In this document: positions 14,951 through 23,846 of the stretch, in pieces
Layout: each line of letters starts with the position of its first letter
Numbering within the stretch: position 1 is the stretch's first letter
Assembly (NCBI GenBank): GCA_019751935.1
Contig: JAIEMR010000054.1
Coordinates: 1 to 24,270, forward strand
DNA: 24,270 nucleotides
Origin: Alphaproteobacteria bacterium
GTDB lineage: Bacteria > Pseudomonadota > Alphaproteobacteria > Paracaedibacterales > CAIULA01
Direction of reading: 5' to 3'
Notes under the pieces: generated by a model
Database searches by the model: none
Told to the model about the DNA's origin: nothing
What the model saw: the letters and a program-made list of their open reading frames with translations, nothing else
Position numbers and translations under genes: made by a program

Positions 14951-16044
14951 TTTTTAACCCTATCAAAAGGACCACATTGTCCGCGCCACCTTAACGCATG
15001 ATCAGCAAGAACTAAACTCACCATCGCCTCGGCAATGGGAATGGCTCTGATGGCAACGCATGGATCATGTCTTCCGGTAACGCTAAGGGTTGTTTCCTTA
15101 AGGTCAGTGGTTATCGTTTGACGGGGCTTAAGCGTGGAACTGGTTGGTTTCACAGCAATTTTACAGACAATTGGTTGGCCCATTGAAATGCCAGCCAGCA
15201 TGCCTCCTGCATGATTGGTTAGAAAATGGGGGTTTCCATTTTCCAAAATCATTTCATCATAGCTAGACTCAGCTGCTACGCAATCAAATCCACTGCCAAT
15301 CTCAACGGCTTTGACAGCATTGATGCTCATAAGGCCTTTGGCAAGGTCAGCATTCAGTTTATCGAATACAGGCTCTCCAAGGCCAGCTGGAAATCCGGTT
15401 GCATAGATCTCGATAAGGGCGCCAGCTGATTTTCCTTGCTCCTTGATATGGGTCAAGTACTCTTCCCATTGTTGGGCCATATTTTTATCAGGGCATGAAA
15501 AGGCATTTTGATTAACCTCATCCCAGTCCCAATTATCAAGGTTAATTTTTAAAGGACCTATTTGGGTAATCGCCGCTCTGATTTTAATATCTTCGCCAAA
15601 TGTGCTTTTGAGAACAATTTTTCCAATTGCCCCTCCAACAACGCGCGCAATCGTTTCGCGGGCTGAAGAGCGCCCACCCCCTCTATAGTCTCGATGGTTA
15701 TATTTTTGTTGATAGGTGTAATCCCCATGTCCTGGACGGTAAACTGACTTTAAAGCATCGTAATCCTTTGAATGATGGTCCTGGTTTCGAACCATAAAGG
15801 CAATTGGGGTACCAAGTGTTTTGCCTTCAAATACTCCTGATAAAATTTCAATTTCATCTTTTTCTAGGCGTGGGCTGGTAAGGGCATGATTACCTGGCTT
15901 TCTTCTGTTTAAGTCAGTTTGAATACATTCAGGTGTCAATGGCAGCCCAGAAGGAACTCCATCCAAAACGCCGCCAATGGCAACTCCATGGCTTTCGCCC
16001 CAGGTTGTTAACCTAAAAAATTGACCGAAGGTATTGCCTGGCAT
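14947..16044 (-). CDS. aroC: Chorismate synthase
   Basis: This 365-residue enzyme makes chorismate from 5-enolpyruvylshikimate 3-phosphate with reduced FMN, the last shared step of aromatic biosynthesis. The family signatures are all visible: TWGESHG at 14-20, RRKPG around 47-51, RPGHGDYTYQQKY at 103-115 and RGGGRSSARET at 121-131, and a C-terminal RHDPC motif. Length is normal. The stop overlaps the ccmB start. It is divergent from the aldolase-like gene with a 93-bp gap that must hold both promoters. Confidence 0.96.
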   Translation of the reverse strand: MPGNTFGQFFRLTTWGESHGVAIGGVLDGVPSGLPLTPECIQTDLNRRKPGNHALTSPRLEKDEIEILSGVFEGKTLGTPIAFMVRNQDHHSKDYDALKSVYRPGHGDYTYQQKYNHRDYRGGGRSSARETIARVVGGAIGKIVLKSTFGEDIKIRAAITQIGPLKINLDNWDWDEVNQNAFSCPDKNMAQQWEEYLTHIKEQGKSAGALIEIYATGFPAGLGEPVFDKLNADLAKGLMSINAVKAVEIGSGFDCVAAESSYDEMILENGNPHFLTNHAGGMLAGISMGQPIVCKIAVKPTSSTLKPRQTITTDLKETTLSVTGRHDPCVAIRAIPIAEAMVSLVLADHALRWRGQCGPFDRVKK

Positions 16045-16137
16045 CTGAATCGTTTTCCTATTTTTATTAACGCGGTGTTAATAATTGTATCTCTACACTA
16101 AGCACTACGTTGGCTTTTAAGGAGAGTATCAGGGAAA

Positions 16138-16932
16138 ATGAGAAGATTCTCAAACACTTATTTTTCTGCCGAAGAGTGGCAGGTTCGTTTGGATCTTGCG
16201 GCTTCTTATCATCTGGCGGCGTTATTTGGGTGGACTGATTTGATATATACCCATATCTCTGCGCGCATTCCAGAAGAAGAGGGATGTTTTTTGATTAATC
16301 CATTTGGACTGCATTTTCATGAGGTTACCCCTGAAAATTTGGTAAAGGTCACTTTAGATGGTGAAATCATCGGCCATTCAGATTATGGAATCAACCCAGC
16401 TGGCCTTACGGTTCACAGTGCAATACATTCAGCAAGGCCAGATATTGGAGCAATTGTGCACCTTCACACTGTAACAGGGATGGCGGTTGCAGCTTTGCAA
16501 GATGGTTTGCTTCCCTTAAGTCAGCATGCATGCCATTTTTATGGCAAGATTGCTTATCATGATTACGAAGGCATTGCTGTTTATGGTGATGAGAAAAAGC
16601 GCCTTGCTGATGATTTAGGGGATAAGGATGTTATGATCCTTAGAAATCATGGATTTCTAACCGCAGGAAGAACAATCGCTGAAGCTTTTAGCTCTATGTA
16701 TACTTTGGAAAAAGCAGCACATGTTCAGATTACAACTCTTTCTATGGGGCGCCCTGTAACGGTTCCTTCACCCCAGATTTGTGAACAAGTTGTCAAAGAT
16801 ACAGGTAAAAGAGGAATTAAAGAAGCTGCAATAGAATGGGAAGCTTTAAAGAGACTTTTACCAAGTTATCCAAGGCATGAAGACGAAATGATTACTCCAG
16901 TTCAAATCATTTCTTCTACGGCTTTGGCGTAA
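16138..16932 (+). CDS. Class II aldolase/adducin-family protein
   Basis: The 264-residue protein has the fold's zinc-site histidines in HLHT (His108, His110) and RNHG (His171). The position of the catalytic glutamate of fuculose-phosphate aldolase is part of NPAGLTVHSAIH here and lacks the acid. This pattern is common in adducin-like members of unknown substrate, so true aldolase activity is doubtful. The N-terminus (AEEWQVRLDLAASYHL, then GWTDLIYTHIS) and the C-terminal EWEALKR segment match a group widespread in proteobacteria. It is monocistronic between aroC and dprA; context gives no substrate. Confidence 0.85.
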   Translation: MRRFSNTYFSAEEWQVRLDLAASYHLAALFGWTDLIYTHISARIPEEEGCFLINPFGLHFHEVTPENLVKVTLDGEIIGHSDYGINPAGLTVHSAIHSARPDIGAIVHLHTVTGMAVAALQDGLLPLSQHACHFYGKIAYHDYEGIAVYGDEKKRLADDLGDKDVMILRNHGFLTAGRTIAEAFSSMYTLEKAAHVQITTLSMGRPVTVPSPQICEQVVKDTGKRGIKEAAIEWEALKRLLPSYPRHEDEMITPVQIISSTALA

Positions 16933-16942
16933 AGAGCAATCT

Positions 16943-18010
16943 CTAGAGAACTAAAGAAACACAATTTCCTGGATGACGGATGAGAAGGCCTTGCAGTTCC
17001 AGTTCTGCCAAAAGGCTCATCAATTCACCTGGGGGATAATTGTAATTTTCTAGAAAGATTTCAATGGGAATTGGGGTTGTTGTAAGATCTTCGAGAATTT
17101 GCTTTTTTATATCAGAAGGTTTGATAAGGATTGAGGGTGTATATTCTGCTGGCGTCGTATCAGTTGCATTTGTTTGTGGATGATCTGAAATACCAATAAC
17201 TTCCAGAATATCAGACGCGGATTGAACAAGAAGGGCCCCTTGTTTTAATAAGTGATTGCAACCCTGACATCTGGGGTCTAAAGGCGATCCTGGAACAGCA
17301 AAAACATCGATTCCAAGATCTAAGGCATACTCAGCTGTAATCAAGGATCCTGATTTATAGGCAGCCTCAACAATAACAATGCCTTGACTTAACGCTGCAA
17401 TCAGACGATTTCGCCTTGGGAAAAGAGAGGCACTTGGCGATGTGCCTAGTGGCATTTCTGAAATAATGGCGCCATCCTCTAGAATTTCCTTATAAAGGGA
17501 TTCATGTTCAGGCGGGTAAATATGATCAACGCCGCCGGCAAGCACCGCAATAGTCTTCGTTTTCAAAGATCCTTTGTGAGCAGCCTCATCGATACCTCTT
17601 GCAAGGCCTGATACAATAACCCAGCCTTTTTCTCCAAGTCCTTTTGCAAAATGAAAACTGAGTTTACGCCCTCCAAGCGAGGCATTTCGCGCGCCAACAA
17701 TGGCGATGGCTGGTTTGCCTAGGGAGTCAATATTGCCTGCCACGCTAATAAGCGGGGGAAAGTCATTGAGGCGTTTAAGTCTACTTGGGTAATTTTCCTC
17801 ATAAGCTGCAATCAGGTGATATCCGCGCTTTTGATGTTCATAGAGCTCAGCCTCGGCCTTGGCATAAGGATAGGGGTCTTTTAGTGTTTCAATGGCTCTT
17901 TCAATGTCTTCATATTTTTTCAATAGATTCCAAAATTTAATTGGCCCAATCCCTTGTGTTCTGATGAGCTGAAGCCACTTTATTTTTGTTTGATCAAAAT
18001 ATGTATTCAC
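16943..18010 (-). CDS. dprA: DNA-processing protein DprA
   Basis: The 355-residue protein has an N-terminal helix-hairpin-like/SAM-type region (about 1-75), the Rossmann-like DprA core (about 80-290) with VGARNAS, SGLARGIDEAAH (134-145), AVLAGGVDHIYPPEH, PRRNRLIAALS and SGSLITAEYALD, and a C-terminal winged-helix domain (about 300-355). DprA loads RecA onto incoming single-stranded DNA during transformation and is also kept in many non-competent bacteria. No other competence gene is near. Length is typical and the gene looks intact. Confidence 0.93.
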   Translation of the reverse strand: MNTYFDQTKIKWLQLIRTQGIGPIKFWNLLKKYEDIERAIETLKDPYPYAKAEAELYEHQKRGYHLIAAYEENYPSRLKRLNDFPPLISVAGNIDSLGKPAIAIVGARNASLGGRKLSFHFAKGLGEKGWVIVSGLARGIDEAAHKGSLKTKTIAVLAGGVDHIYPPEHESLYKEILEDGAIISEMPLGTSPSASLFPRRNRLIAALSQGIVIVEAAYKSGSLITAEYALDLGIDVFAVPGSPLDPRCQGCNHLLKQGALLVQSASDILEVIGISDHPQTNATDTTPAEYTPSILIKPSDIKKQILEDLTTTPIPIEIFLENYNYPPGELMSLLAELELQGLLIRHPGNCVSLVL

Positions 18011-18093
18011 TACGCTTGCCTTTAAGGAATTCCTATTTTACCATTTAATATTAGGGAACTATTATTAATAAATCCTTGATAAGGTTAATAATC

Positions 18094-18576
18094 ATGAAAC
18101 GGCTTATTCTTATGCGCCATGCCCAAGCCCAGTTAGAGCGGTTTGGTTTTAATGATCGTGAACGTGCAATTACAATGGCTGGAATGCATGAGTTGGATGC
18201 CATTCGTGTTAAAATACAAGGGCATCTAGAAGGTATCAGTTTGATTTTGTGCTCAAATGCCAAACGAACACGCCAAACCTTAGAGGGAATGAAACCCTTG
18301 GTGCCAAGCACAGCGAGTATTGTCTATAAGGACGAGCTTTACCATACCAATAGTAAAATATTATGGGATCGTTTGTCTGAGGTTGAAGATACTCATCAGT
18401 GTGTCATGATTGTTGCGCATAATCCTGGATTGACTCAATTTATTCAAGAACTAGAGCCCTCTATTCCTTTTAAAGAGTTTCCAACCTCAGGTGTGGCGAT
18501 CTGTGAAGGTGAATTCCCGTCCTGGCAAGAAGCATCGCCACGTTATTTAAGATTACATAAATTTTTGACGGTTTAG
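18094..18576 (+). CDS. SixA-like histidine phosphatase
   Basis: The start is placed at ATG 18094, with AAGG at 18081-18084, rather than at an in-frame TTG at 18076; this gives the typical MKRLILMRHA N-terminus. The 160-residue protein belongs to the histidine phosphatase (phosphoglycerate mutase-like) superfamily: RHA at 8-10 is the phospho-histidine site, the CSNAKRTRQT motif supplies the basic pocket, and VAHNPGL supplies the second histidine. The SixA branch removes phosphate from phosphohistidine proteins. A link to the nearby ChpT phosphorelay is possible but unsupported. A terminator follows at once. Confidence 0.85.
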   Translation: MKRLILMRHAQAQLERFGFNDRERAITMAGMHELDAIRVKIQGHLEGISLILCSNAKRTRQTLEGMKPLVPSTASIVYKDELYHTNSKILWDRLSEVEDTHQCVMIVAHNPGLTQFIQELEPSIPFKEFPTSGVAICEGEFPSWQEASPRYLRLHKFLTV

Positions 18577-18583
18577 GGCGGGG

Positions 18584-18616
18584 CTCTCTTTAAATTCCAA
18601 AGAGAGGGTTTTTTTT
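18584..18616 (+). terminator. Rho-independent terminator of the sixA-like gene
   Basis: CTCTCTTT (18584-18591) pairs with AAAGAGAG (18599-18606), followed by a T run. It lies against the convergent dksA stop codon. On the minus strand no T run follows the hairpin, so it probably serves only the plus-strand gene. Confidence 0.85.
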
Positions 18617-19040
18617 AAATCTCTTCCCTATAAACGCGCTCGCGGCGTTCATGACGTTCTTGAGCTTCTAGGCTTAACGTTGCAATTGGCCTGGCTTCTA
18701 GACGTTTCAGGCTGATAGGTTCCCCTGTTTCCTCACAATAACCATAAGTCCCATTATCAATGCGACGAAGAGCCTCATCTATTTTATTGATCAGTTTGCG
18801 TTCCCGATCACGAGTCCTAAGCTCTATGGCCTGGTTAACAACATTGCAGGCGACGTCAATGACATCAGGTTCATTCATAAGATTATCTTGCATTTGATTG
18901 ATTGTTTGATTGCATTCTTCTAAAAGCTGTTCTCTCCAGTTTTGCAATTTCTTGCGGAAATAATCAATCTGAGTGGGATTCATAAAAGAGTCTTCATTAG
19001 AAGACATATATACGGCTTGCTGAGAGTTCGTTGTCATCAT
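18615..19040 (-). CDS. dksA: RNA polymerase-binding protein DksA
   Basis: The 141-residue protein has the DksA coiled-coil region (about 25-95, with an acidic tip region), followed by the globular segment GTYGYCEETGEPISLKRLEARPIATLSLEAQERHER. Only one of the four zinc-finger cysteines of E. coli DksA is kept, as in other alphaproteobacterial DksA proteins. It binds the RNA polymerase secondary channel and modulates rRNA and amino-acid promoters with ppGpp. The start at 19040 has AGGAG at six bases' distance; a second ATG follows immediately. It is divergent from the gene at 19584 across a long AT-rich gap. Confidence 0.93.
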   Translation of the reverse strand: MMTTNSQQAVYMSSNEDSFMNPTQIDYFRKKLQNWREQLLEECNQTINQMQDNLMNEPDVIDVACNVVNQAIELRTRDRERKLINKIDEALRRIDNGTYGYCEETGEPISLKRLEARPIATLSLEAQERHERRERVYREEI

Positions 19041-19583
19041 TAATTTCTCCTACAAATTCCTAACACCATTAAATTAAACTAAAAATAATTTAAAATTTCA
19101 ACAATTAGTAAGAATTAAACTAAATATTTTTGATAGATTTTTCATTTTTAAAGTTTTTTGAGGCATTTATGGGAGAAATTTCTGTATTGTAACAAACTCT
19201 TTTCGTTTCAATGACGTTTATTGAACGAAAAAGTAAGAAAAATTAAACTGCAAAAGTATATGGGGGTGTGTAACAAGGATGCTTAGGCAAAACAACCGAC
19301 TTATGATTTACGCGAAAGTTAATAATTATTGCTGAGTAGAAAATGGACATGCAAACAATCTCAGTTTTTAAGAGCAATTAGAGATGATGATAAAATGTTT
19401 TCCTGGAGGAGATAGGCTTTCCGAGTTTAATCCCAGCTAACGGAGGCACTTAACCTTTTGCTCTGCAATTTGCCGCGCTCTAATCATCTTAATAAACTCA
19501 AACAAAGGTATATTTAGAGTAAGTGCAAATCCGACAAAGTATCCGCTAAAAATGCAGCTTTACTGAAAGAGAGAAAATTAAAG
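19041..19583. other. AT-rich divergent intergenic region
   Basis: About 540 bp separate dksA from the next plus-strand gene. It holds the dksA ribosome-binding site at the left and a bulged hairpin at 19199-19233 (CTTTTCGTTTCAAT against ATTGAACGAAAAAG). I see no RNA gene, repeat arm or convincing ORF. An 18-codon frame at about 19384-19440 has no support. Confidence 0.5.
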
Positions 19584-20288
19584 ATGCGGGAATTCATAAA
19601 AGCGATAGAAAAATACCTCACCGAAAGTAGAGGTAGGGTAAAAACGTGGTTTATCAGGGACAAAATATCAATTCTTCATGATAAATGTGCTGGAACTATT
19701 GAGATATTTGCTGAAGAATTTTTAATCGCAAGCGGCTTGGAGGATGTTGATTTATTAACCGCGGATGTGGTGAAAAATGAAGAAGGAACTGTAGAGGCCA
19801 TTGTGAAACGTCATGGGTCTCGATTAGAGGAGATCCAAAAACTTGAGCTCGAAGCTGAAGCGATAAAGAGTAGAAAAGATGAAAAGGAATACCCAAAATT
19901 CCAAAATATTTGTCAAGAATTGAAGCGACGGTGTTTAATATCTCCTAATCTTCATGAAAGCGGCTTAGTACCGTATCTTGAAGTGCAAAAGCAGCGCATG
20001 ATTGAAGCTATTAAATTTATTACTAGTTTTTTAATAAAGGGCTCAAAGAGAGACAAGTATGATCGTGCTGCCATCGTCTTAAATGTCAATCATGCAGACG
20101 GGCAGCATGTTATACTGATTCTTGTTGATGACTCAATTAACAGTGATGACTTGCCCATCCGACTCATCGATCCAGAGCTAGGTTCTTTCGCTTTGCGTGA
20201 GGGAGTACACACAGCGGAATTTCTGGCTATGACTTTAAAAGCAGTGGGTTTGAGCGATGCTTCCTTCGATGTATTATGCATATTTTAG
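19584..20288 (+). CDS. Unrecognised protein, possible cysteine-protease-like C-terminus
   Basis: I do not recognise this 234-residue protein. It has no signal peptide or membrane segment. The N-terminal half is charged and helical, with a Glu/Lys-rich, probably coiled region (about 80-105) and cysteines at 110 and 117. The C-terminal third has alternating hydrophobic strands: AIVLNV, then DGQHVILILV with His175, then PIRLIDPELGSF with Asp196. A His followed by an Asp in a DPxxG-type turn resembles the second half of papain-like folds such as C58/YopT peptidases. The catalytic cysteine motif is not evident, so this is only a suggestion. It is isolated: a long AT-rich gap precedes it and the SRP RNA promoter follows. 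AGAGAG about 11 bases upstream is a weak ribosome-binding site. Confidence 0.7.
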   Translation: MREFIKAIEKYLTESRGRVKTWFIRDKISILHDKCAGTIEIFAEEFLIASGLEDVDLLTADVVKNEEGTVEAIVKRHGSRLEEIQKLELEAEAIKSRKDEKEYPKFQNICQELKRRCLISPNLHESGLVPYLEVQKQRMIEAIKFITSFLIKGSKRDKYDRAAIVLNVNHADGQHVILILVDDSINSDDLPIRLIDPELGSFALREGVHTAEFLAMTLKAVGLSDASFDVLCIF

Positions 20289-20364
20289 CCACACAATAAA
20301 TGTGTGGGATAAAATGCTAGATATTTGTTGTTATTTTTTAAATGTATTGGAGATCACCTTCTAT

Positions 20365-20394
20365 CTGGCATCTTATGAAGCAGTCTGTTATAGT
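20365..20394 (+). promoter_or_regulatory. Candidate promoter of the SRP RNA gene
   Basis: CTGGCA (20365-20370) and TATAGT (20389-20394) are 18 bp apart, and the -10 is seven bases upstream of the first paired base of the SRP RNA, which fits a transcription start near 20401. Confidence 0.5.
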
Positions 20395-20400
20395 GCCAAC

Positions 20401-20497
20401 GGAGGTTCCCTTATGGGCAAGTGGGTCGCCAATCCGATCAGGTCCGGAAGGAAGCAGTCGTAACGATTTTTTCTTGGGTCGTGGGTGGAGCTTCCAC
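20401..20497 (+). ncRNA. ffs: Signal recognition particle RNA (4.5S)
   Basis: The near-invariant apical core CAGGTCCGGAAGGAAGCAG is present at 20439-20457. The ends GGAGGTTCC (20401-20409) and GGAGCTTCC (20487-20495) pair fully with two G-U pairs, closing an RNA of about 97 bases, the bacterial short form. It scaffolds Ffh for co-translational membrane targeting. Position just upstream of dnaX is conserved. The T-rich sequence after the closing stem could act as its terminator. Exact ends are inferred. Confidence 0.92.
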
Positions 20498-20528
20498 TTT
20501 ATTTTTATCAATAAATACCACAGGACTA

Positions 20529-22127
20529 ATGGGTACTGTTTATCGCGTTCTTGCTCGTAAATATCGGCCGACCACTCTTAAAGAGCTTGTGGGACAAGAG
20601 ATTCTCGCCCAAACCTTAACGCAAAGTATTGAAAACAATCGTTTGCCACATGCCTTTTTATTGCATGGAATCAGAGGCGTTGGAAAAACCACAACAGCCC
20701 GCATTATTGCACGTGCTCTCAATTGCATTGGAGCCGATGGCAAAGGGGGCATGACCCCTGATCCTTGCGGCGTTTGTGTATCATGTGTGGGCATTAGTGA
20801 AGACCGTCACCTTGATGTGATTGAAATGGATGCCGCGAGTCGAACAGGCGTGGATGATATCCGAGAGGTTATTGAATCATCCCGCTATAAAGCGGTTACG
20901 GGCCGATACAAGATTTTCATCATCGACGAAGTTCATATGCTCTCGAAAAGTGCGTTTAACGCCCTTTTGAAAACTCTTGAAGAGCCGCCGCCCCATGTTA
21001 AGTTCATTTTTGCAACAACTGAACTTCGTAAAATTCCTGAGACTATTTTATCCAGATGTATGCGTTTTGACCTAAAGCGTATCGAACCTCTTTCTCTCAT
21101 CAAGCATTTAAAATTTATTGCTGAAAAAGAAGGATACGCGGTTGAAGAAGAAGGCCTTTCTTTTCTAGCGCGCGCAGCCGATGGATCCCTAAGGGACGCT
21201 TTATCCTTATTAGATCAAGCCATTGCTTTGACGGGACAAGAAGATTCTGAGGGATCAATATTAGCGCTTACGGTTCGGTCGATGCTGGGGTTATCGGATC
21301 GGGGTCGACTTTTTACGCTTTTAAGCTTTTTATTCAAAGGGGATATAGAAGAATCCTTAAAAATCACCCACGAAATGGTCACAGATGGCGGCGATCCAGT
21401 GGTGATCATGCAGGATATATTAGATCTTGTATATTGGCTGACTTGTCTGAAAACAGTTCCTAACCTTCAAAATAATGTTGTATGGCCATCTGCAGATAGG
21501 GAGCAGGGGATGGAAATTGTAGCGCCCCTTAATGTCCCCATACTCACAAGATCTTGGCAGGTTTTATTAAAAGGGTTTGAAGAGGTTAATCAGTCTCCCT
21601 CCCCAGCCCAGGCCTTAGATATGGTTCTGATTCGCCTTTGTTATATGGCTGAAATGCCTTTGTTGAGCGATTTAATTGAGTCTTTCAAAGGGGGATCTAA
21701 GCAAACCTTAACTTCTCCGGCTTCTCGTCCGATGGCGGCTCCTTCTGTTCCTATTGAAAAACCTCAAGAGGTTTTCCCTCTGCCAGCAAGCTTTGAAGAA
21801 ATGGTCAAACTTTTAGAGCGCTCTGAGCCTCTTTTATCGGGAAATCTTGTCCATTATGTTTCCCTTGTATCTTATAAACCGGGCGATTTAACAATTCGCC
21901 TTGCAGACAATGCGCCGCCTTCTTTTGTGCAGCAGCTTCAATTGGCTCTTAAAAAAATAACAAAGCAAGAGTGGAAAATTAACCTCAGCCAAGAAGATGG
22001 TCAAGGAACACTAAGGCAACAAAAACAAAAAGAGAAAGAGTTTACCCAGCAACAAGTATTGGAACATCCTGTTGTTGCATCGGTAAAGGAAGCATTCCCT
22101 GGAACAACTGTAACTTTTATTGAATAG
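20529..22127 (+). CDS. dnaX: DNA polymerase III subunits gamma/tau
   Basis: The clamp-loader ATPase start is set at ATG 20529, giving VYRVLARKYRP as in the family. The longer open frame to 20421 would run through the SRP RNA and is rejected. AGGA lies three bases upstream. The 532-residue protein has Walker A GIRGVGKTT at 47-55, zinc-site cysteines near 66, 80, 83 and 86, Walker B DEVH at 133-136, sensor ATTE at 162-165 and the SRC arginine finger at 175-177. Then come the lid and collar domains, a Pro-rich linker (about 395-420) and a tau-specific C-terminus ending in the usual EHPVVASVKEAFPG motif. No clear frameshift signal for a short gamma form was seen. ebfC follows 8 bp downstream. Confidence 0.95.
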   Translation: MGTVYRVLARKYRPTTLKELVGQEILAQTLTQSIENNRLPHAFLLHGIRGVGKTTTARIIARALNCIGADGKGGMTPDPCGVCVSCVGISEDRHLDVIEMDAASRTGVDDIREVIESSRYKAVTGRYKIFIIDEVHMLSKSAFNALLKTLEEPPPHVKFIFATTELRKIPETILSRCMRFDLKRIEPLSLIKHLKFIAEKEGYAVEEEGLSFLARAADGSLRDALSLLDQAIALTGQEDSEGSILALTVRSMLGLSDRGRLFTLLSFLFKGDIEESLKITHEMVTDGGDPVVIMQDILDLVYWLTCLKTVPNLQNNVVWPSADREQGMEIVAPLNVPILTRSWQVLLKGFEEVNQSPSPAQALDMVLIRLCYMAEMPLLSDLIESFKGGSKQTLTSPASRPMAAPSVPIEKPQEVFPLPASFEEMVKLLERSEPLLSGNLVHYVSLVSYKPGDLTIRLADNAPPSFVQQLQLALKKITKQEWKINLSQEDGQGTLRQQKQKEKEFTQQQVLEHPVVASVKEAFPGTTVTFIE

Positions 22128-22135
22128 GAAGATTT

Positions 22136-22459
22136 ATGAAAAATATCAATCAAATGTTAAAGCAAGCTCAGCAGCTTCAAAATCAAATGGCTGAAATGCA
22201 AAAGCGCCTAGAGCAAGAAGAGATCACAGGCACATCAGGCGCTGGTATGGTCACCGTGACAATCAATGGCAAGGGCGAGATGAAGGGGATCAAGATTGAT
22301 CCGGCTTTAGTGGACCCTAAAGAAATTGAAATCTTAGAAGATTTGATTGTGGCTGCCTATAACGATGCAAAAGCCAAATTAGATGCTCATACCAGTGAAG
22401 AAATGAGTAAGGTAAGTGGAGGGTTAAGCCTTCCAGGTGGATTAAAGTTACCTTTCTAA
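22136..22459 (+). CDS. ebfC: YbaB/EbfC nucleoid-associated protein
   Basis: The 107-residue protein has the typical layout: an N-terminal Gln/Met-rich coiled helix (about 1-30), a small beta sheet with MVTVTINGKGE and IDPALVDP, then a long C-terminal helix and a Gly/Leu-rich end. It is a dimeric DNA-binding protein usually encoded between dnaX and recR. GGAAG lies four bases before the start. Here no recR follows; an MFS gene comes next after a 133-bp gap. Confidence 0.94.
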   Translation: MKNINQMLKQAQQLQNQMAEMQKRLEQEEITGTSGAGMVTVTINGKGEMKGIKIDPALVDPKEIEILEDLIVAAYNDAKAKLDAHTSEEMSKVSGGLSLPGGLKLPF

Positions 22460-22592
22460 GGAAATGTGCTAAAAAGCACCTTTAAAAACAGTTTGCTGCT
22501 TAGATAAGAATAGTTTACGTTACAAAGAAGGTGCTGCGCTCAATCCCCACAAGAAATTAAATGATGCCGAGTATTTTAAGAGCTTCCTGATT

Positions 22593-23846
22593 ATGCCGAC
22601 CCAAACAGACCCTCACCAAAAAAAAGAAAAAGAGAATATCCCTCCTATGCCGCGTACGGTTTGGGTTTTGGGGTCTATGATGTTTTTAATAAATCTTTCG
22701 TTTGTTATGATTTATAGTTTTTCAGGGATTTATCTAAAAACTCTTTTGGGAGTTACAACAGTCTGGATTGGTTTTTTGGAGGGAATGGCAGAAGCTGCAT
22801 CCTATGCTATGAAGCTATTTTCGGGAATGTTTAGCGATTATATCGGAAGACGTAAACCCATTATGATTTTTGGGTATATGCTATCAGTATTTAGCCGGCC
22901 TCTTTTGGCGATTGCTTCATCATTTGGGCTTGTGTTTGCTGCACGTTTGATGGAACGTTTGGGAAATGGAATTCAAGCAACACCAAGAGACGCAATGGTT
23001 GCTGACGTTGCTCATCGCAAACGAATTGGTGCATCCTATGGGCTAAAACGAAGCCTCGGTACGGCTGGATCCTTTTTTGGGGCTGTATGTGGTATCCTTG
23101 CGATGATATGGACACATAACAATTATCAGCAAGTTTTTTGGCTTGCAACAATTCCTGCCTTTATTGCTTTTTTTATCTTGCTCTTTTTTGTTAAAGAATC
23201 AAAAAACTTTGATCACCCTGCGGTTTCTGCGGAAATTCCTCTACCTGCTCCAAAACGACGTCAACGCATTCATTGGTCCAATCTTCCGTTATTAGGGCAA
23301 ACTTTTTGGTTGTTGATGATTGTGAATGCAATTTTTATGCTTTCCCGTATGAGTGAGACCTTTTTAATCCTTCATGCTCACAGTAACTTTGGCCTTGAGA
23401 ATACCTATGCACCCGCAATCATGATGCTTTTTAATGCAGGTTGGTGTGTTGCGTCATATCCTGTGGGTGTTTTGGCTGATCGAATGAATCGCTACTGGTT
23501 CTTGGCGATCGGTATTATTTTTATCGTTCTGGCTGATTTAATCCTAGCCAGTGCAATGTCACTGACTTTTGTATTTGTTGGTGTTTTATTCTGGGGAATT
23601 CAATACGGTGTCACGCAAAATATTTTTGTCTCATTAATTGCAGAAACTGTGCCTGAAAATTTAAGAGGCACTGGATTTGGATGCTATTATATTATCAGCG
23701 CAATCTCTGCTCTTTTAGCGGATGTAGGCGCCGGAAATATTTCTCACCATTACGGTGAAGCCTATGCATTCCTCGGAAGCGGTATTATTGCTCTTATTTC
23801 TCTTTTAACTTTAATGGTAATTATGGGATATAAGAGAAAAAAATAG
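22593..23846 (+). CDS. MFS transporter, substrate unknown
   Basis: The 417-residue protein has a charged cytoplasmic N-terminus (about 1-22) and about twelve membrane helices in two halves, with a central loop containing PAPKRRQRI near 215-230. The MFS loop 2-3 signature appears as GMFSDYIGRRKP (about 79-90) and a second-half counterpart as GVLADRMNRYW. The GIQATPRDAMVAD segment in the fourth-to-fifth helix region is typical of a subgroup of uncharacterised proteobacterial transporters. Host-associated alphaproteobacteria often use MFS proteins for nutrient uptake, but no substrate can be read here. It has a weak ribosome-binding site and takes the place where recR is often found. Confidence 0.85.
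   Translation: MPTQTDPHQKKEKENIPPMPRTVWVLGSMMFLINLSFVMIYSFSGIYLKTLLGVTTVWIGFLEGMAEAASYAMKLFSGMFSDYIGRRKPIMIFGYMLSVFSRPLLAIASSFGLVFAARLMERLGNGIQATPRDAMVADVAHRKRIGASYGLKRSLGTAGSFFGAVCGILAMIWTHNNYQQVFWLATIPAFIAFFILLFFVKESKNFDHPAVSAEIPLPAPKRRQRIHWSNLPLLGQTFWLLMIVNAIFMLSRMSETFLILHAHSNFGLENTYAPAIMMLFNAGWCVASYPVGVLADRMNRYWFLAIGIIFIVLADLILASAMSLTFVFVGVLFWGIQYGVTQNIFVSLIAETVPENLRGTGFGCYYIISAISALLADVGAGNISHHYGEAYAFLGSGIIALISLLTLMVIMGYKRKK

Noticed and set aside
19384..19440. Small 18-codon frame before the orphan gene
   Set aside because: It has no ribosome-binding site at proper distance and no other support.
20421..20528. N-terminal extension of dnaX from ATG 20421
   Set aside because: It would be translated through the SRP RNA core, and the family N-terminus begins at the ATG at 20529.
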